A program made the translations under genes and the position numbers. From Bacteroidales bacterium (GTDB lineage Bacteria; Bacteroidota; Bacteroidia; Bacteroidales; FEN-979): a DNA stretch of 5,923 nt. The notes under the pieces are model-generated. The model was given only the letters and a program-made list of their open reading frames with translations, searched no databases and was not told the origin of the DNA. The stretch is from positions 1-5,923 of the forward strand of contig JALNWE010000121.1 of assembly GCA_023231065.1 (NCBI GenBank), read 5' to 3'. How positions within the stretch are numbered: the stretch's first letter is position 1; the number at the start of each line of letters is the position of its first letter. Shown in pieces: positions 1 to 5,923 of the stretch.

Positions 1-75
1 ACAATCTTCATCTGTTTTAAACCGCTGATTAAATTTGATTGAGTTCACACCGCTGAAAATTTCTCTTGTTCCCAT
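1..75 (-). CDS. N-terminal fragment of a probable IS1595-type transposase, cut by the window edge
   Basis: Reading leftwards from the ATG at 75, 25 codons stay open to the edge. An in-frame TGA two codons upstream fixes this ATG as the first possible start. The peptide contains FSGVNSIKFNQRF followed by KTDEDC. This resembles the opening of IS1595-family transposases, in which a short helix ending in F, then T/S-D/E-E-D-C, precedes a Trp-rich zinc-ribbon DNA-binding domain. The zinc ribbon and the DDE-type catalytic domain would lie outside the window, so neither intactness nor family can be confirmed. If correct, the enzyme would cut and join the ends of its own element. I could not identify the element's terminal inverted repeat or target duplication between this gene and position 229. 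The call rests on a short similarity recalled from the family. Confidence 0.5.
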   Translation of the reverse strand, partial: MGTREIFSGVNSIKFNQRFKTDEDC

Positions 76-129
76 GGCTCAAAGGTATCAAAAAACGGGA
101 TGCCTAAGCGCCTATACCTATAAAAATAA

Positions 130-156
130 TTTGCACTTCACAGTTTGCACTTCACA
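130..156. repeat. Two-copy tandem repeat, 13-bp unit with 1-bp spacer
   Basis: The unit TTTGCACTTCACA occurs at 130-142 and again, identically, at 144-156. It is followed by a partial copy (CTTCAG) at 157-162. The repeat lies in the non-coding gap between the second cassette gene and the transposase-like gene. It could be a transposase-binding site near an element end, a protein-binding site, or simple slippage. Nothing in the sequence decides between these. Confidence 0.6.
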
Positions 157-201
157 CTTCAGACCTGAAATATATGTGCGAGGTGTAAAGCGCGAAGTCG
201 G

Positions 202-229
202 AAAAAAAAATAATTCACAGTTCCCCTGT
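202..229 (-). terminator. Weak candidate intrinsic terminator after the second cassette gene
   Basis: Directly after the TGA stop (230-232) the minus-strand transcript reads ACAG-GGGAA-CTGT, a 4-bp stem with a 5-nt loop at 217-229. Six nucleotides later comes a run of nine T's (202-210). Placement and T-run are right for a terminator of the cassette, but the stem is short, so efficiency is doubtful. Confidence 0.35.
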
Positions 230-1663
230 TCACTTGTCGGTGGATTGATCCTGTTCCTCCATCCATTTCTTGCACCAGTCTAAAACAAATGGGATCTTGA
301 CCAACTTTACAGTGAGGATCTGGCTTTCGGGCAGTATCCCGGGGAAGTTGTTGCCGAAATACATAATTAACGCTTCGTTCAGTGCGAATTCCCCTGAACT
401 GCCGTAGTTGATGGATAACAGGTAAACGTAAAGTAAAGCTTCTTCTTTGCAGAAGGCTTTCCGTTCCGGGTAGAAATTCTTCAAATGCAGCGATTCATCG
501 ATCTGTTCGGATGTATTTTCGGGGTTGTTCAGAAGAGCGGAAACAGCATATAAATATGCAAGAGGTAGATAATCGGGATATTGCAATATATATTTCTCCA
601 GCTTTGCCAATTGCTTTTCTATCCCTTCTTTTTGCTCCAGAAACTTCATATTCAGGTAGATGAAAACGGGAAATCCGGGATATTTATCCATCATCTCCTT
701 TGATTGCCTTAACCCATCCGTAACCCGGACTTCCTTCAACATAAAGAGCAGTTTTTCGGCTTGTCTTCTGATCTCCGGAAGATCTGCTGTCGCCGGGTTT
801 TTCCAAAGCAACATCTCGTCCGAAAACGGCTCATCTGTAATCCTGAAATCAAACAGTTCTTTAATGGTTTCAAAAGCTTTGTTCAGCTCTGCCTCATTGA
901 CTATGTACTCGTAGAAAACAGCATCAGTTATTTCAACCATTTCTACGAGTTTATCGGTTTTTTCGAACAGAGATTCGGCAGTACTCTCTGCGCGTGCAAT
1001 AAACTCTTTGATAATGCCCAGTTTAACTTCAGGATCATGGTAATTGGCAGCTTCCTGTTCCATTTTATCTGCATTCTCGAAGAATTCAGGGGCATCCGCT
1101 TCAGTGATATATTCATACTTGCCCCGTCCTGGATTTTTTTCAAGTTGAGCTAATACCCTGTTCCCCTCTGCCGGTTGTTCAGGGCTTGATATGTATAAGG
1201 GTTTCCCATTAAAGCCGAAGGTAAGTTCGATGAGCTTAACATGATCGTCGTCCTCTTCAAGAATATATCTGGATGTTTCAAATGATTTATGCGGCAGAAA
1301 CCCAAACTCTCCAGCATATTCAATGGCTCCGTAAATAATATTATGTACCAGCCCGTAACTTGCTTTAATCAGATGGAGCCCCTGTGGATTCTCTTTTTGC
1401 TGTTGCTCCATGAAATTTTTAAAATCAAGGGGATCCTGGTTAAAGGCCCAGATACTTTCTTTCATGCCCAGGCAATACAGATCGACATTGTACGCTGCAT
1501 AGGTAACATGGGCGTTGATATGACGACGGCTGACAAAAACAATGGCTGAGCCAGAGTCGAGCCAGTTTGAGTTAATATAACAAGTCCCGATGGGGAGGGC
1601 CCGCGCCCTGGTCCGGATGTACTTTTCGGGCGATAACGCCTGCTGATGTTGTTGTTTGCTCAT
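230..1663 (-). CDS. Uncharacterised two-part protein with TPR-like C-terminal half; partner of the upstream helicase
   Basis: I do not recognise a named family. With the start at 1663 (MSKQQ...) the protein has 477 residues. An in-frame ATG at 1708 would add 15 residues, but it lies inside a hairpin stem and follows a GC-rich stretch. The 1663 ATG follows the A/T-rich CATAAAAAT typical of Bacteroidota starts, so I prefer it. Counting from the longer start, residues about 29-175 form a compact patterned domain with RTRARALPIGTCYIN, the hydrophobic core VDLYCLG (75-81), LVHNIIYGAIEYA (120-132), PHK (139-141) and an acidic ILEEDDD (149-155). Residues 205-330 are mostly helical and charged. Residues about 330-395 look TPR-like, with helix pairs around KYPGFPVFIYLNMKF and QYPDYLPLAYLYAVSALL. 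There is no signal peptide or membrane segment, so it is probably cytoplasmic. It lies 85 nt downstream of the helicase gene in the same direction, which suggests co-transcription and a shared function. Function unknown. Confidence 0.8.
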   Translation of the reverse strand: MSKQQHQQALSPEKYIRTRARALPIGTCYINSNWLDSGSAIVFVSRRHINAHVTYAAYNVDLYCLGMKESIWAFNQDPLDFKNFMEQQQKENPQGLHLIKASYGLVHNIIYGAIEYAGEFGFLPHKSFETSRYILEEDDDHVKLIELTFGFNGKPLYISSPEQPAEGNRVLAQLEKNPGRGKYEYITEADAPEFFENADKMEQEAANYHDPEVKLGIIKEFIARAESTAESLFEKTDKLVEMVEITDAVFYEYIVNEAELNKAFETIKELFDFRITDEPFSDEMLLWKNPATADLPEIRRQAEKLLFMLKEVRVTDGLRQSKEMMDKYPGFPVFIYLNMKFLEQKEGIEKQLAKLEKYILQYPDYLPLAYLYAVSALLNNPENTSEQIDESLHLKNFYPERKAFCKEEALLYVYLLSINYGSSGEFALNEALIMYFGNNFPGILPESQILTVKLVKIPFVLDWCKKWMEEQDQSTDK

Positions 1664-1691
1664 ATTTTTATGTATGCGGATTTCGTATTGC

Positions 1692-1732
1692 CCGGGTTGA
1701 TGCTTCATCCCGGTTTCAGGAGCCTTACGGCT
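1692..1732 (-). promoter_or_regulatory. Two consecutive hairpins in the helicase-partner intercistronic gap
   Basis: In the minus-strand transcript the gap first shows AGCC-GTAA-GGCT (1721-1732), a 4-bp stem with a GTAA tetraloop. A longer hairpin follows at 1692-1713: CCGG and GATG pair with CATC and CCGG around an AAG loop, with a 3-nt AAC bulge. No T-run follows, so this is not a standard intrinsic terminator. It could shape mRNA processing, stability or translation of the second gene. It also buries the alternative ATG at 1708 in the stem, which argues for the start at 1663. Its function is inferred only from pairing. Confidence 0.35.
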
Positions 1733-1748
1733 TTAATAACCGGTTGCG

Positions 1749-4613
1749 TTACCACCCATATTGTTCCCGTTCCCAAAGCTCGCGTTCCTTCCGTTCCTTT
1801 TCGATTTTTTTCCTCTCCTTTTTCCACTTCAGCCTGCTCTGCTCCATTTGTTTCTTAAATTTTTCCTCCGAATGGGTCTTTATATCGTTAATACTGATGC
1901 CCTGGCTGTTGATGATTTCATGCACGGGGATCCAGGTTTCACCAAAACGGATGAGCATCGAGGAGTTCAGGACGTATGCTCCACGCTGAACGCGGCAGAA
2001 AAGTTTTTTGCAATAAGCATTGTTGCTCCCGCTTTCGTGTTTGGCCAGAAGGGCCAGCCAGTATTCGCGCTTTTTGCGGTAAGCGGGCAAAACCGTTTCG
2101 GGAAAATCCGTAATATGCGTAAGCAAGTCGTCGACCAGCAATCCCTGGGCCTGGAAATAGTGTTTAGTCTGCATGATTGAAGACTGAACGGCTATAAACA
2201 GGTTCACCATCAGGAATTCGGCTTTATGGGGATCGATCTTGACAAGTTGTCCGCCAACCTGAATACCCAGTGAAGCGGTAAGAAGCATAGGATAAATTTT
2301 CCCAAGTTTGTTCTTAGCATAATCGGGGTTGATAAAGGCCTGCTGTAGGGCAATCTGCAAAGGGGTTTTGAAAAAAGTATCCTGTAATTCCGGATTGGCC
2401 CCGTTTTGCAGCAGGGCGGTTAAGATCTTCACGGCCCCTGAGAATACCGCTACATGCAAGGGAGTAAAATTGTGGACATTCCGGTAATCAATCCCGAATT
2501 TATTGATTTCCTGCGCTACCATCTTCAGGTTATCGTCCTTATAATACTGGTAATACTTGCGGAAAAGGGAGCTGCGCTCATCTTCAGGTTTTTCGGCTCT
2601 GTGGTAATTCAACCCGGCCAGTTTTTCAAGAATCAGAACCTGATTGTGGATCAGGGCAAAATCAAACAACTTGTCCTTGGCTTTCTTATTGAAATATTCG
2701 GGATTGAGCGCCTCTTCTTTTACAGTCGTATACTTCTCAATGGTCATGGGCTCCCAGTTGGGTTTTACCGTTACCAGGATATTCTTACGGATGGCTTCAG
2801 CCTGTTCGGTTTTGCCCATCATTTCAAGCCGCCTGGCTTCCCGCTTCCAGTCATCTGCCGAAGAAACATCCTCCTTAATTACTCTTTCCTTCACTTCCTC
2901 TGAAATTCCAAGCAGGCTGATGAGTTTATGTCCTCTGGTCTTTTCTACGATATATACATTCTTCACGGCCCTTGTAATGGCCACGTATAGGGAGTTGATA
3001 TAAAACTTATAGGCATCGAGCGATTTGTCGGTCTTATCCCTCCCCCTGGAATATACTGGTTCCGAGCCATGAACGGCTTCAGAACTCACCCCCTCGCAGA
3101 TGTCGTTGAACTCTGCGGCATTGTCGGAGATGAAGTTGCACAGGATAATATTCTCGTACTCCAGTCCTTTCGATTCTTGTACCGAGAAGAGCAGGGGAGA
3201 TGGGAAGAGGCTTGCAGCCCTTTGTTTGTCCTCGTTACGTAATACGAGCACCGCGTAATTCACCGATTTCCCCGTTTTACGGGCAAGCTCGGCCACGGTT
3301 TTGTTCCTTTCCTCTAAAAACACCATCTCCCCCTGATTCTGCGAAACCGTCTTCACCAGATAATTGCTCTCCTTGTCGATAGAACCGAAACGGGCGATCT
3401 TCAGTTTGAGCAGCCGGTTTGCGAGATCGGATACGACTTGAGTATTCCTGTAATTTGCGTGGAGTATGCGGATTTCTTCTCCCCTGAGATCATGGTGGTA
3501 GAACATGGTCTTGAGATGGGACCAGGAAAAGAAGTTGGGATGAACCACCTGGTTGGCATCCCCGCAGAGAATGAAATTCGCCGGTTTTATTAGGGATTTG
3601 AGGATCAGGAAAAGCTGGATGTTGGTGAAATCCTGGACTTCGTCCACAACGATATAATCATATACAGGGGAGCAGGGTCCCAGCAAACCATGGGAATACA
3701 TATTGATGTCGTAATATCCTTCTTCCTTCAGGAATGACAGATATTTCGTGAACAAGGCATATACGGTTTCACGCTCGGAAGAAAGGAAAATGGATTGTTT
3801 AACTCCGAGTGAAATATAATCTTCATATAACAGATGCTCTTTTGAAATATCCATCCCGGTGATCACCCCCCTGAATTCTTCATACACTTTATGGGAATCT
3901 TTAAGGCCAGTGGATTGCCTGAATCCCCAAAACCACCGCAGGAACGTCCTGAAATCCATTTCCTTTCCTTCGGGTACGCGAATGGTCTCAATGAATTCGC
4001 GATATGAGAGAAAGTCAATCTCCTGCTGTTCGTTCTCAAAATTGTGGGAATAATACCAGCGGGAAGAATTTTCGGCCAGATAGGATGAAAGGGTCACATA
4101 AAGGATGCGCCCTTTGAGCACCTTGATCTTTTCGAGGGTCAGGGCCGTTTTTCCGCTTCCTGCCGAACCGATGATGATCTGGGGCAGGGGATACTGCAGG
4201 ATTTCCTCCTGCATATCGTCGAACGAAAGGATCTTATCGAGCAGGTGGAATTTGGGATATTTTTTATTGATATACGGGAGGCTTACCAGATCTTCGGTTG
4301 GTAATTCCGCCTCGTTATTTAATGGCTGAAGATTCGATTCGTCAACTGAAGAGCCCCTGAGAAACCTTGATTTTGCATAGTCGTGGTTGAGGATCAGTTC
4401 CAGTACCAGAAGGCAGGTATGGCCGTTATACCTGCCGAAGCGGAACAGCAGCCGGTTTTCCTGGTCAAGCTTTGCCCTGTAATAGCGCGTGTTGGGCATT
4501 TTTTTTACTTCAGCCGCGGCAAAATTCCCTAAAGCCAGCTCTTCGAGGGTTTTATCAAATGTCCTGCGAAGTTTGCCGGGATTAAGATCGTTGAGCAGGT
4601 AAATCTCGTACAT
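1749..4613 (-). CDS. SF1A (UvrD/Rep-type) helicase fused to an N-terminal RelE/ParE-like domain and C-terminal ankyrin repeats
   Basis: The protein has 954 residues. The start is secure: an in-frame TAG lies two codons upstream of the ATG. Residues 1-87 resemble the RelE/ParE fold, with TRYYRAKL (42-49), NRLLFRF (53-59), the LLVLELIL strand and HDYAKSRFLRG (77-87). Helicase motifs follow in order: Q motif around Q135 (DMQEEIL), Walker A GSAGSGKT (149-156), Walker B DEVQD (324-328), motif III GDANQ (351-355), motif IV NYRNT (387-391), motif V SKGLEYE (481-487) and motif VI YVAITRA (543-549). All key ATPase residues are present, so it should be an active ATP-driven nucleic-acid translocase. The DExQD box and YVAITRA place it with UvrD/Rep/PcrA-like helicases, but the accessory domains of housekeeping UvrD are missing. 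Residues 588-612 (DDWKREARRLEMMGKTEQAEAI) look like a TPR-like helical hairpin. Residues about 694-760 hold ankyrin repeats, the clearest being TPLHVAVFSGAVKILTALLQNGAN (717-740). A very basic/acidic helix covers about 915-949. No membrane segment is seen. The ankyrin and TPR-like parts suggest protein binding, perhaps to the downstream gene product. Substrate and role are unknown; defence or RNA surveillance is inference. Confidence 0.9.
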   Translation of the reverse strand: MYEIYLLNDLNPGKLRRTFDKTLEELALGNFAAAEVKKMPNTRYYRAKLDQENRLLFRFGRYNGHTCLLVLELILNHDYAKSRFLRGSSVDESNLQPLNNEAELPTEDLVSLPYINKKYPKFHLLDKILSFDDMQEEILQYPLPQIIIGSAGSGKTALTLEKIKVLKGRILYVTLSSYLAENSSRWYYSHNFENEQQEIDFLSYREFIETIRVPEGKEMDFRTFLRWFWGFRQSTGLKDSHKVYEEFRGVITGMDISKEHLLYEDYISLGVKQSIFLSSERETVYALFTKYLSFLKEEGYYDINMYSHGLLGPCSPVYDYIVVDEVQDFTNIQLFLILKSLIKPANFILCGDANQVVHPNFFSWSHLKTMFYHHDLRGEEIRILHANYRNTQVVSDLANRLLKLKIARFGSIDKESNYLVKTVSQNQGEMVFLEERNKTVAELARKTGKSVNYAVLVLRNEDKQRAASLFPSPLLFSVQESKGLEYENIILCNFISDNAAEFNDICEGVSSEAVHGSEPVYSRGRDKTDKSLDAYKFYINSLYVAITRAVKNVYIVEKTRGHKLISLLGISEEVKERVIKEDVSSADDWKREARRLEMMGKTEQAEAIRKNILVTVKPNWEPMTIEKYTTVKEEALNPEYFNKKAKDKLFDFALIHNQVLILEKLAGLNYHRAEKPEDERSSLFRKYYQYYKDDNLKMVAQEINKFGIDYRNVHNFTPLHVAVFSGAVKILTALLQNGANPELQDTFFKTPLQIALQQAFINPDYAKNKLGKIYPMLLTASLGIQVGGQLVKIDPHKAEFLMVNLFIAVQSSIMQTKHYFQAQGLLVDDLLTHITDFPETVLPAYRKKREYWLALLAKHESGSNNAYCKKLFCRVQRGAYVLNSSMLIRFGETWIPVHEIINSQGISINDIKTHSEEKFKKQMEQSRLKWKKERKKIEKERKERELWEREQYGW

Positions 4614-4766
4614 AAAATTCTATTACACATCAAAAGTACTTTTTAAGACGTATAATTCATAGAATAGCATCAGGATTTTTATGAACAGTTCAGGATCGAC
4701 CTCAAAGGATAATCACCAGCCTTTACTTCCCGAACTTCTGAAGCAGATTCTTCACCATATAATTTT
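4614..4766. other. Intergenic gap between efflux operon and helicase cassette
   Basis: This 153-nt gap separates the PII-like gene from the helicase gene. Apart from the candidate -7 box it holds a small inverted repeat, TGAAC-A-GTTCA at 4682-4692. I see no hairpin followed by a T-run, so no intrinsic terminator for the efflux operon can be named, and read-through into the helicase gene is possible. Confidence 0.5.
4631..4643 (-). promoter_or_regulatory. Candidate promoter -7 box with overlapping palindrome upstream of the helicase gene
   Basis: On the minus strand TACTTTTG (4631-4638) matches the Bacteroidota -7 consensus TAnnTTTG and ends 17 nt before the helicase ATG. This would leave a leader of only about 10-13 nt. 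A convincing -33 TTTG element is not seen. The box overlaps the perfect 12-bp palindrome AAAAGTACTTTT (4632-4643), which could be a repressor site or chance in A/T-rich DNA. The site implies that the helicase cassette has its own promoter, separate from the efflux operon. Confidence 0.4.
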
Positions 4767-5060
4767 TCAGATCATATTCTCAATGTTCCATACAAAAGCC
4801 CTTAATCCCTGAGCTTCCACTGATGAATTGAGCGATTGCAGCTGGGAGAGCAGGGGAGAAACATTGGCATCTTCGGTCATGATCAGATACGCATTGTTGA
4901 GTTCAGGCCAGGTATGGGTTCCCGCATGAGGCAACCCTTTATCTGATCCATTCCCTGTGATATCGGTCCATTGAGTATATCCCCTGATAAATAGTTGGTC
5001 CAGGATTTTCTTAACCTGTCCGGAGATCGATTGATTATATACCACAAATACTGCTTTCAT
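4767..5060 (-). CDS. Small PII-like protein coupled to an RND efflux pump
   Basis: The 97-residue protein starts MKAVFVVYNQ and ends LRAFVWNIENMI. This layout is familiar from small Bacteroidota proteins, often annotated as PII-like, encoded directly after RND efflux pumps. The beginning fits the first beta strand and helix of a ferredoxin-like PII fold (KAVFVVYNQ, then QVKKILDQLFIRGYTQW). A GTHTWPELNNAYLIM segment (47-61) forms the central part. The long nucleotide-binding T-loop and the signature motifs of GlnB/GlnK are absent, so it is not a classical nitrogen regulator. H45 and H49 sit close together in the loop and might bind metal, which is speculation. The start lies 4 nt after the TGA of the transporter, with no clear Shine-Dalgarno, suggesting translational coupling. 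A role in sensing or tuning the pump is inferred from position. It probably acts in the cytoplasm as an oligomer, as PII relatives do. Confidence 0.75.
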   Translation of the reverse strand: MKAVFVVYNQSISGQVKKILDQLFIRGYTQWTDITGNGSDKGLPHAGTHTWPELNNAYLIMTEDANVSPLLSQLQSLNSSVEAQGLRAFVWNIENMI

Positions 5061-5064
5061 ATTT

Positions 5065-5923
5065 TCAGACGTTTTCGTTTAAAAGTTTTATTTGCCTTTT
5101 ACGTGCCCTTTTGATTTTTCCGACACCAAAAATCGTATAGATGGTTGGGATCAAAACAAGCGTTACAAGCGTTGAGAAAGTCAGGCCACATAAGATTGCA
5201 ATGGCCATGGGTTTCCACATTTCCGAACCGCTTCCCGTTGCGGCGATCATAGGGATCATGGCTAAAATCATCGTTAAAGAGGTCATTAAAACTGGTCTGA
5301 TCCTTGACCGTCCTGCCGTGATCACTGCATTTTTCAATGAAAGTCCCCGGTCCACCTGTAAGTTGGTGTAATCCACCAGAATGATCCCATTCTTTACCAC
5401 GATGCCGATCAGCATAACGGCCCCAATCAAGGAGATGACATTGATTGTTGAATGGAAGATGAACAATCCCAGGAAAACGCCGGTAAAGGCAAACGGGATG
5501 GAAAACATGATGATAAAAGGTTCGGTGAGCGATTCGAACTGAGACGACATTACGATATATACGAGTATCAGCGACAGAAGAATCAGGGTGATTAAACTTT
5601 TGAAAGAATCTGCCATGTTTTCGGCGCTGCCACCATAATCAATGGAAACATCATTGGGAATATCCATTTTTGGGTATTCTTTTTCAAGCGCTGCCTGTAC
5701 AGTCCCTAAATCGGTGCCTGAAAGCGCGGCCGAAACGGTAACCACACGCACTTTGTTTTCCCGTTCAATATTTGGGGGTGAATAAAACCGTTTCAGCGTA
5801 GTGATTTCGCTTAATTTGATCAGTTTTCCCTGGGGTGTCATGATGCTGATATTGGCGATATCTTCGGTTGACTGTCTGAATTTTTTATCATAACGGACGA
5901 TTACATCGTATTCGTTTCCTTCC
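5065..5923 (-). CDS. RND-family efflux transporter, C-terminal part (5' end outside window)
   Basis: The frame is open to the right edge. The ATG at 5841 is internal, since 27 further codons upstream encode matching family sequence (EYDVIVRYDKKFRQS). The visible 285 residues are roughly the last quarter of a protein normally near 1,000-1,050 residues. First comes the end of the periplasmic docking/porter region (about 1-105), including ISIMTPQGKLIKLSEI. Five membrane segments follow, corresponding to TM8-TM12, at about 107-126, 133-154, 159-186, 207-227 and 237-264. Family landmarks are GIVVKNGIILVDY (173-185), the RSRIRPVLMTSLT block (205-217) and PMAIAILCGLTFSTLVTLVLIP (238-259). The basic tail KIKRARKRQIK is cytoplasmic. 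RND pumps are proton-driven inner-membrane antiporters that work with a periplasmic adaptor and an outer-membrane channel; those genes are not in the window. The visible motifs look more like the hydrophobe/multidrug (HAE) branch than the heavy-metal branch, but the proton-relay and substrate-binding regions are missing, so the substrate is not assigned. Confidence 0.93.
   Translation of the reverse strand, partial: EGNEYDVIVRYDKKFRQSTEDIANISIMTPQGKLIKLSEITTLKRFYSPPNIERENKVRVVTVSAALSGTDLGTVQAALEKEYPKMDIPNDVSIDYGGSAENMADSFKSLITLILLSLILVYIVMSSQFESLTEPFIIMFSIPFAFTGVFLGLFIFHSTINVISLIGAVMLIGIVVKNGIILVDYTNLQVDRGLSLKNAVITAGRSRIRPVLMTSLTMILAMIPMIAATGSGSEMWKPMAIAILCGLTFSTLVTLVLIPTIYTIFGVGKIKRARKRQIKLLNENV

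Noticed and set aside
21..56. Direct repeat ACCGCTGA at 21-28 and 49-56
   Set aside because: Only 8 bp and inside the transposase-like coding sequence, so consistent with chance.
80..87. TACCTTTG on the minus strand, matching the TAnnTTTG -7 box, upstream of the transposase-like gene
   Set aside because: It ends only 4 nt before the ATG, so transcription would start at or inside the start codon, and there is no -33 element.
35..283. Plus-strand 82-codon open frame across the left intergenic region
   Set aside because: It overlaps the transposase-like start, the tandem repeat and the end of the second cassette gene. Its composition is not protein-like.
761..1153. Plus-strand 130-codon open frame
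   Set aside because: Antisense to the second cassette gene, no motif or start signal; a shadow of the real frame.
2454..2903. Plus-strand 149-codon open frame, with a second overlapping plus-strand frame at 2644-3003
   Set aside because: It lies antisense to the ankyrin/TPR-like region of the helicase gene, has no recognisable domain, and its hydrophobic look comes from the complement of helical charged codons.
1749..4613. Housekeeping UvrD/PcrA or Rep
   Set aside because: The core motifs fit SF1A, but the RelE-like N-terminus, the ankyrin repeats and the shortened accessory regions do not match the repair helicases.
4723..4758. Minus-strand 11-codon open frame (MVKNLLQKFGK) after the PII-like gene
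   Set aside because: Too short to judge, no ribosome-binding site, and no recognised leader-peptide logic.
5841..5841. ATG at 5841 as the start of a short transporter gene
   Set aside because: Family-like sequence continues upstream in frame to the window edge, so this Met is internal to a longer RND protein.

Overview
The window looks like part of a Bacteroidota (Bacteroidetes) chromosome. The protein sequences resemble families of that phylum. Start codons are preceded by A/T-rich stretches rather than clear Shine-Dalgarno sites. A TAnnTTTG-type -7 box lies upstream of the largest gene. No ribosomal RNA, tRNA or CRISPR array is visible. Every supported gene is on the minus strand, so transcription runs from the right edge towards the left.

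Right part (about 4767-5923): the C-terminal end of an RND-type efflux transporter, whose 5' part lies beyond the right edge. It is followed after 4 nt by a 97-residue PII-like protein. This pair appears to be the 3' end of an efflux operon, with the small protein probably modulating or sensing for the pump.

Middle (about 230-4613): a two-gene cassette behind its own candidate promoter. The first gene encodes a 954-residue multidomain protein: an N-terminal RelE/ParE-like domain, a complete SF1A (UvrD/Rep-type) helicase core, a short TPR-like helical segment, ankyrin repeats, and a highly charged C-terminal helix. The second gene encodes a protein of about 477 residues that I cannot name. It has a strongly patterned N-terminal domain and a TPR-like C-terminal half. 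The two genes are separated by a short gap that can form two hairpins. The fusion, the partner and the neighbouring transposase make this the most interesting part of the window, as a candidate uncharacterised nucleic-acid or RNA-surveillance or defence module. That role is inference; nothing in the sequence proves it.

Left edge (1-229): after the second gene come a weak terminator-like hairpin with a run of nine T's, a short tandem repeat, and the first 25 codons of a gene resembling the N-terminus of an IS1595-type transposase, which continues off the left edge.
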